Below, piece after piece: positions 1 to 9,000 of a DNA stretch of 64,000 nucleotides (its first letter is position 1; every line of letters starts with the position of its first letter). The DNA is from Xanthocytophaga agilis (lineage in GTDB: Bacteria; Bacteroidota; Bacteroidia; Cytophagales; 172606-1), in NCBI RefSeq assembly GCF_030068605.1, contig NZ_JASJOU010000001.1, positions 930,001 through 994,000 of the forward strand. Direction: 5' to 3'. The notes under the pieces are model-generated. The model had not been told where the DNA came from and searched no databases. It saw only the letters and a program-made list of their open reading frames with translations. The translations under genes and the position numbers were made by a program.

Positions 1-135
1 GTATTAGATCCCGATAAAAACAGTGCATATTGCAAGAAAAACCTCCTTATTCTGAGGCATGATTCTGGATATATATGTAGTATAATCAGTGATTTTAACA
101 CTGTATTCTACTTATCAACTTAAAATTATATCGTT

Positions 136-321
136 ATGAATAAGCTATCAATGAAAGGTAACTGGAACGAAGTAAAAGGAAAATTAAAGCAAAAATATGG
201 TCAGTTAACGGATGATGATCTAATATTTGCTGAAGGAAAAGATGATGAATTGCTGGGTCGTCTGCAACAGAAGCTTGGTAAAACTAAAGATGAGATTCGA
301 AAAGAAATTGCCGAATTCTGA
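136..321 (+). CDS. CsbD family stress-response protein
   Basis: A 61-residue hydrophilic, helical protein with the CsbD-family pattern: an N-terminal [19 protein letters not shown] segment, then a central D/E-rich stretch and a second [10 protein letters not shown] helix. The usual CsbD length is 55-70 residues, so it is complete. CsbD-like proteins are general-stress proteins in many bacteria; their biochemical role is unknown. It stands alone, followed directly by a strong hairpin terminator. An AGGCATGATTCT element lies about 75 bases upstream and resembles one in front of other small stress-type genes here. The family call is firm; the stress role is from family knowledge. Confidence 0.9.
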   Translation: MNKLSMKGNWNEVKGKLKQKYGQLTDDDLIFAEGKDDELLGRLQQKLGKTKDEIRKEIAEF

Positions 322-337
322 TAGGGGAGATCTAGTA

Positions 338-378
338 CATGAAAAGGGCCTGCTCATTATGAGCAGGCCCTTTTCATG
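338..378. terminator. Bidirectional-looking terminator after csbD-like gene
   Basis: A perfect 19-bp inverted repeat (arms starting CATGAAAAGGGCCTGCTCA) around a 3-base loop. A AAAA/TTTT tract in the stem gives short U-runs on both strands. It starts 16 bases after the stop codon. Confidence 0.85.
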
Positions 379-1130
379 TATAGACTTACATATTACTTGT
401 GCTCTTTAGAATAGAGTCCACCGACCCATGTATTGGAATAGCATAATACAAAACCATAAAGCTATCTCACCGCTTATGCCTGACTCTGGAGCCAGGTTTT
501 TGTGTCCTCGTAAGAGCCGAATGATTTACTACTATCTGAACTGGACATTGTTGTTCTGATAACCAATCCATTTACAGTGCATAATTTTTGAAAACGGCTC
601 AAAGCTACTCTCTATGTTTTTTGATTTGTACATTGATTGCATAGAACATCATTTTTAGTTATGATACTAAATTTAGTCATATCGGATAAGCCTTCAATCA
701 TACCTGACATTTGTTATTCCTTTGCTGATGTAATGAAAGTATAACTCTGTTTAGTAGAGAGTTGCCTTGCTATAAGTTTCTGATTTATTGAATTAATAAC
801 CAATGTGATATAGTTAAAATACAGCTTTTTGTGTGTTATAATGATAAACAACAAACGAATGATAACAGATTGCTTGTTAGAAAGTAAATATCTGCGTTAA
901 AAGTTAATTAATTGTGATCGCTACCACATATTTATGAGATAACTTGTCGCTCTATAGGTTGTTAATTATAGGTCTATATGCTTTTATTTTAAACAATTCC
1001 TTACAGTAATACCAAACTCAACATACTTAATGGTTGATCTCAGTGGGGAAGAAAAAAGGTAAACATAGCGTTTACATAACAAGAATACACAGCTCAATTC
1101 TTATATGTGAGATTAGTTGTGTAAAAAATA
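379..1130. other. Long non-coding gap, nothing recognised
   Basis: About 750 bases without a convincing ORF on either strand; the longest reading frames are tens of codons with no family resemblance. No tRNA-like or repeat structure was seen. It could hold a decayed gene or an unrecognised small RNA. Confidence 0.5.
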
Positions 1131-1160
1131 GAAAGGGAACCTATAGATAGGCTCCCTTTC
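1131..1160 (-). terminator. Terminator of OmpA-like gene
   Basis: Arms GAAAGGGAACC and GGCTCCCTTTC pair with one G-U and enclose an 8-base loop. It lies 23 bases after the stop codon of the minus-strand OmpA-like gene. Confidence 0.75.
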
Positions 1161-1182
1161 TAATGAGGATAATATCAATTTA

Positions 1183-1878
1183 TTATTTCAGACTTAAACT
1201 GCCGTCTTTAGCATCTTTTTTAAGGTCATCATTGGCAAACACTGCTACTTCTACACGTCGGTTTTGCTGACGTCCATTATCGGTATCATTGGAAGCAACG
1301 GGTTCAGTTTCTCCAAAGCCTCTGGTTCCCAAACGATCAGTGTCAACATTTAGTGATTTCAGGTACTTACTTACTGCTTTAGCTCTTTTTTCAGATAGTT
1401 TCAGGTTATAATCATCTGAACCAACATTATCCGTATAGCCATCTATCAGAATATTGGTGTCTTTGTATTTCTTTAATACATCAGCCATTTTCTGAATATT
1501 CTTTTTAGATTCGTCGCTTAGCTCGTCTGAGTTGAATGCGAACAGAATACCTGAATTGAAGGTGATTTTTATACCTTCTCCAACCCGTTCTATTTTGGCA
1601 TTGTCAACTTCTTTGTTTAATTCTGCCGCTTGTTTATCCATATAACGTCCTATGGCGCCACCTGCAACACCACCAATTGCAGCACCAATTATTACCCCAC
1701 CTGCAGTGTTTCCTGCTTTGTTTCCAAGTATGCCACCTACAGCACCACCTACAGCTACTCCTGCACCTGTCCCTATAGCAGTTCTTTTATTGTTACGAAT
1801 TGTATTACAACTAAATAATAGAGATGCACCTAGTGCAATTGTCACAATCGATTTTAGATTAAGGGTTTGTCTTTTCAT
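1183..1878 (-). CDS. OmpA family lipoprotein with glycine-zipper segment
   Basis: An outer-membrane lipoprotein of about 231 residues from the chosen start. The open frame runs 30 codons further upstream, but the ATG at 1878 gives a proper lipoprotein signal (MKRQTLNLKSIVTIALG, then LLFSC with the lipidated Cys at 24). A Gly/Ala-rich glycine-zipper stretch (roughly 35-85) follows, and residues about 110-220 form an OmpA C-terminal peptidoglycan-binding domain with the pattern DGYTDNVGSDDYNLKLSEKR and NGRQQNRRVEV. Such proteins tether the outer membrane to peptidoglycan. The gene is monocistronic with its own terminator. The family is certain; the exact partner is unknown. Confidence 0.9.
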   Translation of the reverse strand: MKRQTLNLKSIVTIALGASLLFSCNTIRNNKRTAIGTGAGVAVGGAVGGILGNKAGNTAGGVIIGAAIGGVAGGAIGRYMDKQAAELNKEVDNAKIERVGEGIKITFNSGILFAFNSDELSDESKKNIQKMADVLKKYKDTNILIDGYTDNVGSDDYNLKLSEKRAKAVSKYLKSLNVDTDRLGTRGFGETEPVASNDTDNGRQQNRRVEVAVFANDDLKKDAKDGSLSLK

Positions 1879-2279
1879 AGTTATAATTTTTAGTACTGCA
1901 TATAGTTTTACAAAAAATATGCCTTTTTGTCTTATTGGAGCAACCTTGTATACTAAAATGTAGACCATTTATGTCAAAAATGTGGAGATTTCGGGACGAG
2001 CAAAACAAAAAAGATGGATTTCTGGAATGGAATGTCTTTTTGCTATAGATAGTATAGAAGATGGTAGATTTTACTACCAGATGTATTACCTAAACAGATG
2101 AGTTATGGACTCCATTTTTGTGAATTCTATTGCACTTATGTATTGTGTATCAGGGTTGTTGATTTGTATATACAATTACAAAGATGTGAAGAGTAATGTA
2201 ACAAGACACGAATAAGTAGAATAGAAAATACTTACTACTAAACTGATCATTAAGTGAACTACTTTACTCAATATACTAA
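1879..2279. other. Non-coding gap upstream of an orphan hairpin
   Basis: About 400 bases with no supported ORF. It ends in the hairpin at 2280-2307, which has no protein gene in front of it on the plus strand, so a short untranslated transcript is possible but unproven. Confidence 0.4.
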
Positions 2280-2307
2280 GGCGAATGAGAGCAGACTTTC
2301 ATTCGCC
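2280..2307 (+). terminator. Orphan terminator-like hairpin
   Basis: GGCGAATGA pairs with TCATTCGCC and is followed by TTTTTATTTTT on the plus strand, a classic intrinsic terminator. No plus-strand gene precedes it within this window's gap, so it may end a small RNA or be a relic. Confidence 0.6.
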
Positions 2308-2500
2308 TTTTTATTTTTAAAGCTCAGCTATTTGATGTATTCAGTATGTGTAGAGATCAGCGGGCAAAAAGTGGAGGATTTTCTGCAATCATACTGTGCC
2401 TTGTATTTTTTACTATCTGTATGTGCCGGGAATAATATTTGAGACTATAGGTATAAAATAAATTCAATTTAATTAATTTTTTATCTCAATTGTATTAACT

Positions 2501-3130
2501 ATGAAAAAGGTACACTATGTAGGAGTAATTGCTATGTTACTTCTATTTTTTGCAACATCAGCAAGCTATGCACAAGCTAAATTTGGTATCAAAGGTGGAG
2601 TAAACTTATCTAATTTTTATTCCGGAGATGATGTTAGTGACAATAATCTAAAACCAGGATTTCAAGCGGGTTTATATGTGAAGGCTCCCATTATCGAAGA
2701 TGTATTATTTATTCAGCCTGAGTTATTATATACCCGTAAAGGTGCTCAATCAACCTACAGTAATTTTATTCAGGGAAGCGGTAAATATCAGTTTGGATTA
2801 GGATATGCTCAGTTACCTGTTTTGTTAGGTGTAGATTTAGGAATATTTAATATTCACGCAGGACCTTATGTGGCTTATCTTACAGATGCTAAAGTAAAAG
2901 ATGTCGATAATGATGGTAGTATTAATGGTGTAACAGATTTGAACCGGGACAATTTCAATTCGTTGGATTATGGGTTATCAGGTGGCATCGGACTGGATTT
3001 TGAAGCGGCTCAGATCGGATTGCGGTATGACTTAGGTCTGCGTGAGGTAGGGGCTTCAGGGCTAGCAGGTGAACTTACTAAAAACTATAAAAACAGTGCT
3101 ATACAACTATATGTAGGCTTCCATTTTTAA
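2501..3130 (+). CDS. Porin family outer-membrane beta-barrel protein
   Basis: A 209-residue exported protein. It has a clear signal peptide (charged MKKVHY, hydrophobic stretch, cleavage after SYAQA near residue 26), then alternating aromatic/glycine-rich strands starting FGIKGGVNLSNF and ending in a C-terminal aromatic (YVGFHF). This is the usual layout of the small eight-strand barrel family (OMP_b-brl_2/PorT-like) that is abundant in Bacteroidota. It is single, with a terminator 27 bases downstream. The substrate is unknown; many members of this family are structural or of unknown function. Confidence 0.85.
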   Translation: MKKVHYVGVIAMLLLFFATSASYAQAKFGIKGGVNLSNFYSGDDVSDNNLKPGFQAGLYVKAPIIEDVLFIQPELLYTRKGAQSTYSNFIQGSGKYQFGLGYAQLPVLLGVDLGIFNIHAGPYVAYLTDAKVKDVDNDGSINGVTDLNRDNFNSLDYGLSGGIGLDFEAAQIGLRYDLGLREVGASGLAGELTKNYKNSAIQLYVGFHF

Positions 3131-3157
3131 GTATTGAATAAGTACTGAATTTTAATA

Positions 3158-3190
3158 AACAACCCTCGGTTCTTAAAACCTAGGGTTGTT
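3158..3190 (+). terminator. Terminator of porin-family gene
   Basis: AACAACCCTCGG pairs with CCTAGGGTTGTT (one mismatch) around a 9-base loop, 27 bases after the stop codon. Confidence 0.75.
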
Positions 3191-3470
3191 TGCTGTTTGA
3201 CCCATATAAAGCTGTTCAAATTAATAATTTATCATTGGTAATCATTAGTCGGGTGAAATTCAAACTAGGTTTGTCTTAAATAAATCATCTAGTAACTTTA
3301 CCGTATACAATTTCTGTAACTTTTGTTTTATGCCATAATTTTCGCTGAAAGTATTGTAATATTAGAAACATAGTTACATATTTGAGCCAGAGACAGTGGA
3401 TAGTGCAATCCAAAAACCTTGCAATCTGATTGATGTATCGTCAATCGTGTTTAAAGTTTATCCACGCATC

Positions 3471-3585
3471 ACGAGCTTGTTCTTGACTAAGCGTACACTG
3501 CCTACCGGTCCAAATTGCAGTTTGATTTAAGAAAATCAATGTAGGACCGGTAGGCGTGTACGCATCGAGTTGAACAATCCCGTCC
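3471..3585. repeat. Structured imperfect inverted repeat, MITE-like or RNA element
   Basis: The core arms, GCGTACACTGCCTACCGGTCC at 3491-3511 (21 bases with one bulged T) and GGACCGGTAGGCGTGTACGC at 3544-3563, pair almost perfectly. Weaker complementarity extends outward on both sides to roughly 3471 and 3585. The 32-base loop itself contains a second small hairpin (TTGATTT/AAAATCAA). The element lies in a 570-base gene-free gap between convergent genes and is more GC-rich than its surroundings. No other copy was noticed in the window. It may be a small non-autonomous mobile element or a structured RNA. Confidence 0.5.
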
Positions 3586-3650
3586 TAAGTATTGTACGAA
3601 GGTGATTGCATACTCTGTCTTTTTCACTGATTCTGATAGCATGTAAATAC

Positions 3651-3677
3651 AAACGCCTGACATTGTGCCAGGCGTTT
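3651..3677 (-). terminator. Terminator of the tamB-tamL operon
   Basis: AAACGCCTG and CAGGCGTTT form a perfect 9-bp stem with a 9-base loop, 23 bases past the tamL stop codon. T-runs flank the plus side as well. Confidence 0.75.
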
Positions 3678-3699
3678 TGCTTTTGGATAAAAGATATAA

Positions 3700-6081
3700 T
3701 TAGAATGGATATCCAATAGCTATATTAAAAATCAGGTTGTTACTACGCCATCTAGAATTGAAGATATTTACATTTTGGATCACCCAGCGGTTGTTTTCCG
3801 GCAAATAAGGTATTCGTAATGGGAATGCTGCATCTAGGCGGAGGACAAAGAAGCTAGCATCAAGCCGTAATCCCAAACCAGTACCTATAGCTATTTCTTT
3901 ATAAAACCGATTCCAAGCAAATTCTCCACCTGGACGTGCGGTATCACTTCTAACCAGCCATATATTTCCTGCATCAGCAAAGATGGCACCTTTCAGATAC
4001 CCAATAATACCAAAGCGATATTCGATGTTTGTTTCCAGTTTTATATCACCTGTCTGATCTATGAAATAGTTGGTATTGGTGTTTTGTAAGGTGCGAATAT
4101 CAAAAGATCCAGGACCAACAGACCGTGCTCTGAATGCCCGAATACTATTGGAGCCACCCGAGCTGAATTGCTTTACATAAGGCATTGTTGTCGCATTACC
4201 ATATGCAAAGCCTGCTCCTGCAATGAAACGGACTGCATACTGATTCTTGGAATCTATATCGTGATAATAACGCAGATCAACATCTGCTCTGGAGTATTGA
4301 GAATAGGGGCGACCTGCAATCTCATAAGCATTATCGGAGGCATTTTCCTGTGATTTAGCCAGGCGCTGAGTCAGGTAAGCAAGGTTACCTGAGAAGTCAA
4401 GACTTCCGGCGAAATAGATGTTATCTTTTTTGCGCTCATCTTGTTCACCTGTTTGGGAATTATAAGTAAATGTATAACGTGACCCTAATATAAACTGGTT
4501 ACGTAAACTACGTTGTAAGTACGGATCATTTTGCAGGCGGCTCTCAAATAATTCAGATATGTTGCCTAATTGGAAAAAGGTGATATCTGCAGGGTAAAGT
4601 GTGTGATTTTTTTTTGCTGTCTCTCTCCATGAATAGCCATACGCAATATTTACCGAGTTAAGTAGGAAATAATCTACCCTGTTTTGCAGTTTAAACCCTA
4701 CCTTCATAGTTGTTTGGGGCATATATCTGTGTGAAGAGTAGGGGATATGAAATGGCGAAATAAACCTTGGTATAGTGAGGCTGGCCTCACTACCTAGCTC
4801 GTATGCATTGACAGGACTTTGTTGTTTGGCATTGGCTTGTACCTCATAAGCTCCATTGATCTGAAACTGGAAAAGTTCTGCTCCTTTTAAAAAGTTTCGA
4901 TTGATAAACGAGGCCGTTAGTGCTGGCCCAACAAAGCTATTAGATTTTGAGTTTATCTGAGCTTCAAACCGGAGTGATTTTTTTAATAGTGGGGTAAGTA
5001 ATATACGCACCCGAAGCAGACTGTCTCCTTTAGGGGTAAACCGAATATTGACAAATTTAAAAACACCTAAGTCTGTGAGGCGACTTAAGGTGAGTTCATG
5101 ATCTATACGCCGATATAAACTATCTTTGTGCAAATTGACAGAATTAAGAATAATTTCCGGACGGAAATCATTGCGACGATAGCGATATTTATATCCCTCA
5201 ATAGTATCTGTTGCATACTTCCCACGTGTAGTGGAATCACGGGTGAGCTGGTACTGGTTAACGATTGTAATGGTATCAAGGCGATATACTTTTTTTGCTT
5301 GATCTGGTATATTTTCAAATCCCAAATATAAATCAACCTGTCTTTTGCCTACACTGCTGTCAGCATTAAAAATCAGGTAATTACTGCTGAAATAATAAAA
5401 GCCACTATCACGTACTGTTTCAGACACCCGTTTAATTTCTTTTTCCAATGTAGCCAACTTGTAGATGTCATTGGTTTTGAGAAGACTCTCTTTAGGGAGA
5501 CCTGTTGATAAATTGCCATATATAGAGTCTAATTTTTCATAATGTATATCTCGAATTCGATAGGGTGGGGTTACAATGTAAGCAGTATAAGCAACCTCCG
5601 CTGTTTTCGTTTTTTTTGTAACAGCAAATTCTACATTGGCTTCAAAATATCCATTGTTTTGAAGGATAGTTTTAAGATTAAGAGAAGTTCGTTCTGGTGA
5701 AACATCACTTAAGAAAACAGGGGGGCGTCCTAGTTTTGTCTTTATAAAATTACGAAGGCCTTTTTTTTTCTTGGGAGTACCCGCAATATAATAAAACCAC
5801 AGAGTTGGTCTCATACCCAAAAAGCTTTTATTGGGAGCAGGCTTCATCACTGCTTCCATCTCTGTTTCAAGTTGACCTCTATTGGGTATACCTCCATTGT
5901 GTTTAAACTTCAGATCAGCGCCTGTATATAAATATTTGCCTTCTGGAATAAAACGTGTACCTGTACAGGCTGTTATGGTTACTATCCATACTAGCAAACA
6001 GGAACGACTACATAAGAATTTACATAGACTTAAGTAAATAGAATCCTTTTGATGATACGTTGTATGAGGTTTGGGTTTCAT
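3700..6081 (-). CDS. tamL: TamL-type outer-membrane Omp85 lipoprotein (BamA/TamA family)
   Basis: A 793-residue Omp85-superfamily barrel protein, the outer-membrane partner of TamB. The N-terminus carries a hydrophobic stretch ending TITAC with a likely lipidated Cys at 39, then TGTRFIPEGKYLYTGADLKF, the start typical of the Bacteroidota lipoprotein form TamL. POTRA-like domains fill roughly 60-380, and a surface-antigen barrel of the BamA type fills the C-terminal half, ending in the aromatic motif FNIAIGYPF. The gene starts 4 bases after the tamB stop, so the two are translated from one message. By family it helps insert or export envelope proteins. The alternative reading, BamA itself, is less likely given the lipoprotein signal and the tamB neighbour. 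Confidence 0.9.
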   Translation of the reverse strand: MKPKPHTTYHQKDSIYLSLCKFLCSRSCLLVWIVTITACTGTRFIPEGKYLYTGADLKFKHNGGIPNRGQLETEMEAVMKPAPNKSFLGMRPTLWFYYIAGTPKKKKGLRNFIKTKLGRPPVFLSDVSPERTSLNLKTILQNNGYFEANVEFAVTKKTKTAEVAYTAYIVTPPYRIRDIHYEKLDSIYGNLSTGLPKESLLKTNDIYKLATLEKEIKRVSETVRDSGFYYFSSNYLIFNADSSVGKRQVDLYLGFENIPDQAKKVYRLDTITIVNQYQLTRDSTTRGKYATDTIEGYKYRYRRNDFRPEIILNSVNLHKDSLYRRIDHELTLSRLTDLGVFKFVNIRFTPKGDSLLRVRILLTPLLKKSLRFEAQINSKSNSFVGPALTASFINRNFLKGAELFQFQINGAYEVQANAKQQSPVNAYELGSEASLTIPRFISPFHIPYSSHRYMPQTTMKVGFKLQNRVDYFLLNSVNIAYGYSWRETAKKNHTLYPADITFFQLGNISELFESRLQNDPYLQRSLRNQFILGSRYTFTYNSQTGEQDERKKDNIYFAGSLDFSGNLAYLTQRLAKSQENASDNAYEIAGRPYSQYSRADVDLRYYHDIDSKNQYAVRFIAGAGFAYGNATTMPYVKQFSSGGSNSIRAFRARSVGPGSFDIRTLQNTNTNYFIDQTGDIKLETNIEYRFGIIGYLKGAIFADAGNIWLVRSDTARPGGEFAWNRFYKEIAIGTGLGLRLDASFFVLRLDAAFPLRIPYLPENNRWVIQNVNIFNSRWRSNNLIFNIAIGYPF

Positions 6082-6085
6082 TCGT

Positions 6086-9000
6086 TTATTCTGCTAAAGC
6101 TTTGGAAAACAACTCTTTGAACGAATTGTAATCTCTTACAAAAATAACTCCGGCTCCAGTTTTATATATCTGGCCACTGACGATGTCAAAATCACGTTTA
6201 CGAAAACCTAATAATCGCAGTCTGCCATCTTCTGTCAGTTTATATTCAAGTTGCAGATCTCCTAAAAAGTTTGATAGATCTTGCTGGCTGGATGCTGGAC
6301 TGCCTTCCAGGTTAACATTGCCTGTTACTTTCACTATTATGCGATCATTTAATAGGTTTTTAGATACACCTAATTCCAATTGGGTACGTCCTTGTCCAGA
6401 CCCGGTAGTATAATCCTGGTATGAATTAACATCAAGTTCCAGTTCTACGCCCTGAATCCTGTTTGCTAATTGATTAAGTTGGTCAGTAAGGATTTTGCTG
6501 ACGCTACTTCGCACATTCTCTTCAATTCCGGTTGAGGAACTTTCAAACGGATTGTCAGAAATAAATCGTTGTAAAATAAAGAGGGCAAATACTTGTTTAT
6601 TTAAATCAGATTCACGGGTATTTATCTCCTGAAGGGTTGAGTATACAATACCGCCGATAGCATTTTGCTTATCTTGAGGCATGTCCAGTTTAAAACTGAT
6701 TTCAGGTTTTAGTAAAACGCCTTTCAGATTTAGAATGACATAGAACGGCATTCGCTGTTTGGCCTGACTTAACCGCTGATCTGATACCTGGTTCTTTATT
6801 AGATCAGCTGCAGGTGCCTCCACAGTGTACGTTGCCTGAATATCCAGAGCAGCGTTCAATGGATCTCCTGTCCAGGTAATGCTACTATTCTTGTTGAGGG
6901 CAAACTCACGTTTTACCAGACCATAAAAGGATAAGGAGTATGTTCCGCTAAGTACTTGATAACGCCCTGTCAGATCCATATTACCACTAGGGTCCATGGT
7001 ATAGCTGAGAGTAGTTTCTCCTTTGACTGAAAGTTTATCACCCGCTATTGGGTCTATAATAACATTTAAGGTACTGGAAGTATCTATCTCGATGTTGGTA
7101 GTAAGTTCGTATCCCCTCAATTCGCTTTTAGTTGTATCTTTTACCGCCTTCGACTTCATGCTTTGTATAAAAGGATCTTGTTCTGTCCCTATATCTACAA
7201 ACCGAACAATTCCTTCACGTCCAGCTACTACGTCATCTGACTGAGGAACTATATATGTTAAATTGCTTCCACCTTCTACTTTGATATTGGCATTCACAAT
7301 AGGCTTATACGAATCTCCTCTGATATTTATAGTTGTACTGGTTATAAGTTTACCATAGTACATATTATTATCTTCAGGTTTTGTATTTAATACCTGAAAT
7401 TTATCAGCATTAATACGCAACTGTAGTTTGTAATAGGAGTAATCTTGAGTTAGGATATCACCATTGATAGAAATGTTATGGTTAACCTGATCCTGAATGG
7501 TAAACTTTTGAAAGTGTATGCCTTCTTCATCCAGTTTAATTGCCTGATTAGTAAGTTTAAATGGACTGTCTAGCATTTTAAGGTTAAAGGAAGTATTCTG
7601 AAAGACAAGCTCACCCTGTATAGCAGGCTTGGCTGTACTACCTTGAATCTTAAACTGACCTGTTGCATTTCCAGAAAGCTCTTTCAGCTGACTCTGAGCA
7701 AATGGATAAAATGATTTAAGGTTTAACTCTGTAATAGTGGCAGTAAAATCAATATTGTTTTCTGTTGCATTGGATAAATAAAATCCTTTTACATCCATTT
7801 TATTACCATTGCCAGTTAGATTTAAATCAACATCAAATCTTCCTCTTTCTTTTTGTTGAGCAAGTAAGTGTATATCTCCAACTCGCTGTCCCGTATAGGA
7901 AAAGTTATCAATATCTAAATCGGCCGTTATTTCACTGGTTTGCGCCTGATTTACCACACTCGCCTGTCCATTTAGTACACCACTTACAAAACTTGTATCC
8001 GAACGTACAATTTCTCCAAGAGTTTCCAGACGAAAGTTGGTGAAAGCAGCCTGCAAACTTGATACTTGGTTATTAACATTGGCAATAGAAAACTTTTGAC
8101 CATTTTCTGTAAAGATCAGGTCTTTAAATAGCACCCCTGATTTACTGATTATAATATCATTGGACTCCGCTACCTGCCATGGATGATAGTTGAGTTTTAC
8201 ACTATCAGGAAAGAAGTGAAACGAGTATGAATTATTCGGCAGGCTATGAAAGTTGCCACCTAAAAGATACTTCTGTTTATTGACAGAATCTCGAATGATG
8301 AGTTGAGTCAGTAGGTTATTTTCTGCTGCCTTTGTTAATAATGATATATTTCTGATCAGAATGCTCGATTGTTTAATTTGCTCAACAGTAAAAATAGCTT
8401 TCAGTTGTTTGGGAGTAGACTCTACTAGAAAGAGTGCCGTGTCTATTTTAATCTCTCCATACTTTACACTATATACCTGTGCTTTGAGGTCAAGTTGTCC
8501 TTTACGGCTATCAAATTCCCCGCGGATTTCACCAGGTCGGAGCGAATCGACATCAGGAAGTAATATTTCAGTAAGCGCTGCTGTATTTCGGAGATTGAGA
8601 GCAAATTCAAAATTTTGAGGTTCAGATTCACTATAGGCAGGTGTGTTAGGGAGGGCATAATAACGAGTAAGGTGTTTTTCAAGTGCCCCATATAAACCAC
8701 TCCAGTTTATATTTCCTCTGAAATACCCTGATAAAACATCTGAGTTGAATTTTATATCTGTTTTAGCTTTTGACTGGACAGAAACATATAAGAGAGAGTC
8801 AATGGTATAGATTTTACCTTTGCTGGCTACTGCAACCTGGCGTATATCTACATTACCATTGATATAATCTGCTGATTTAAAGTTGAGATCGGCTGTAATT
8901 CTGGCTCGGGTACTTAAATCCCGGTTAGTAAAATTTAGCTTTTGCCAGTTAGCTGTTTTCATATCTATGACAGCGACATAATTTGGGATCTCCTTTCGAA

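Noticed and set aside
1652-1963. 103-aa plus-strand frame over the OmpA-like gene
   Set aside because: It is the antisense shadow of the glycine-zipper coding region; its Pro/Ala-rich composition comes from the Gly/Ala codons on the other strand.
2254-2442. 62-aa plus-strand frame
   Set aside because: It runs straight through a strong terminator hairpin (2280-2307) and has no recognisable domain or upstream signal.
3471-3585. Integron attC site or tRNA-like cloverleaf
   Set aside because: The inverted repeat lacks the attC core sites (RYYYAAC / GTTRRRY) and there is no integrase nearby. No anticodon arm or CCA-end pattern fits a tRNA.
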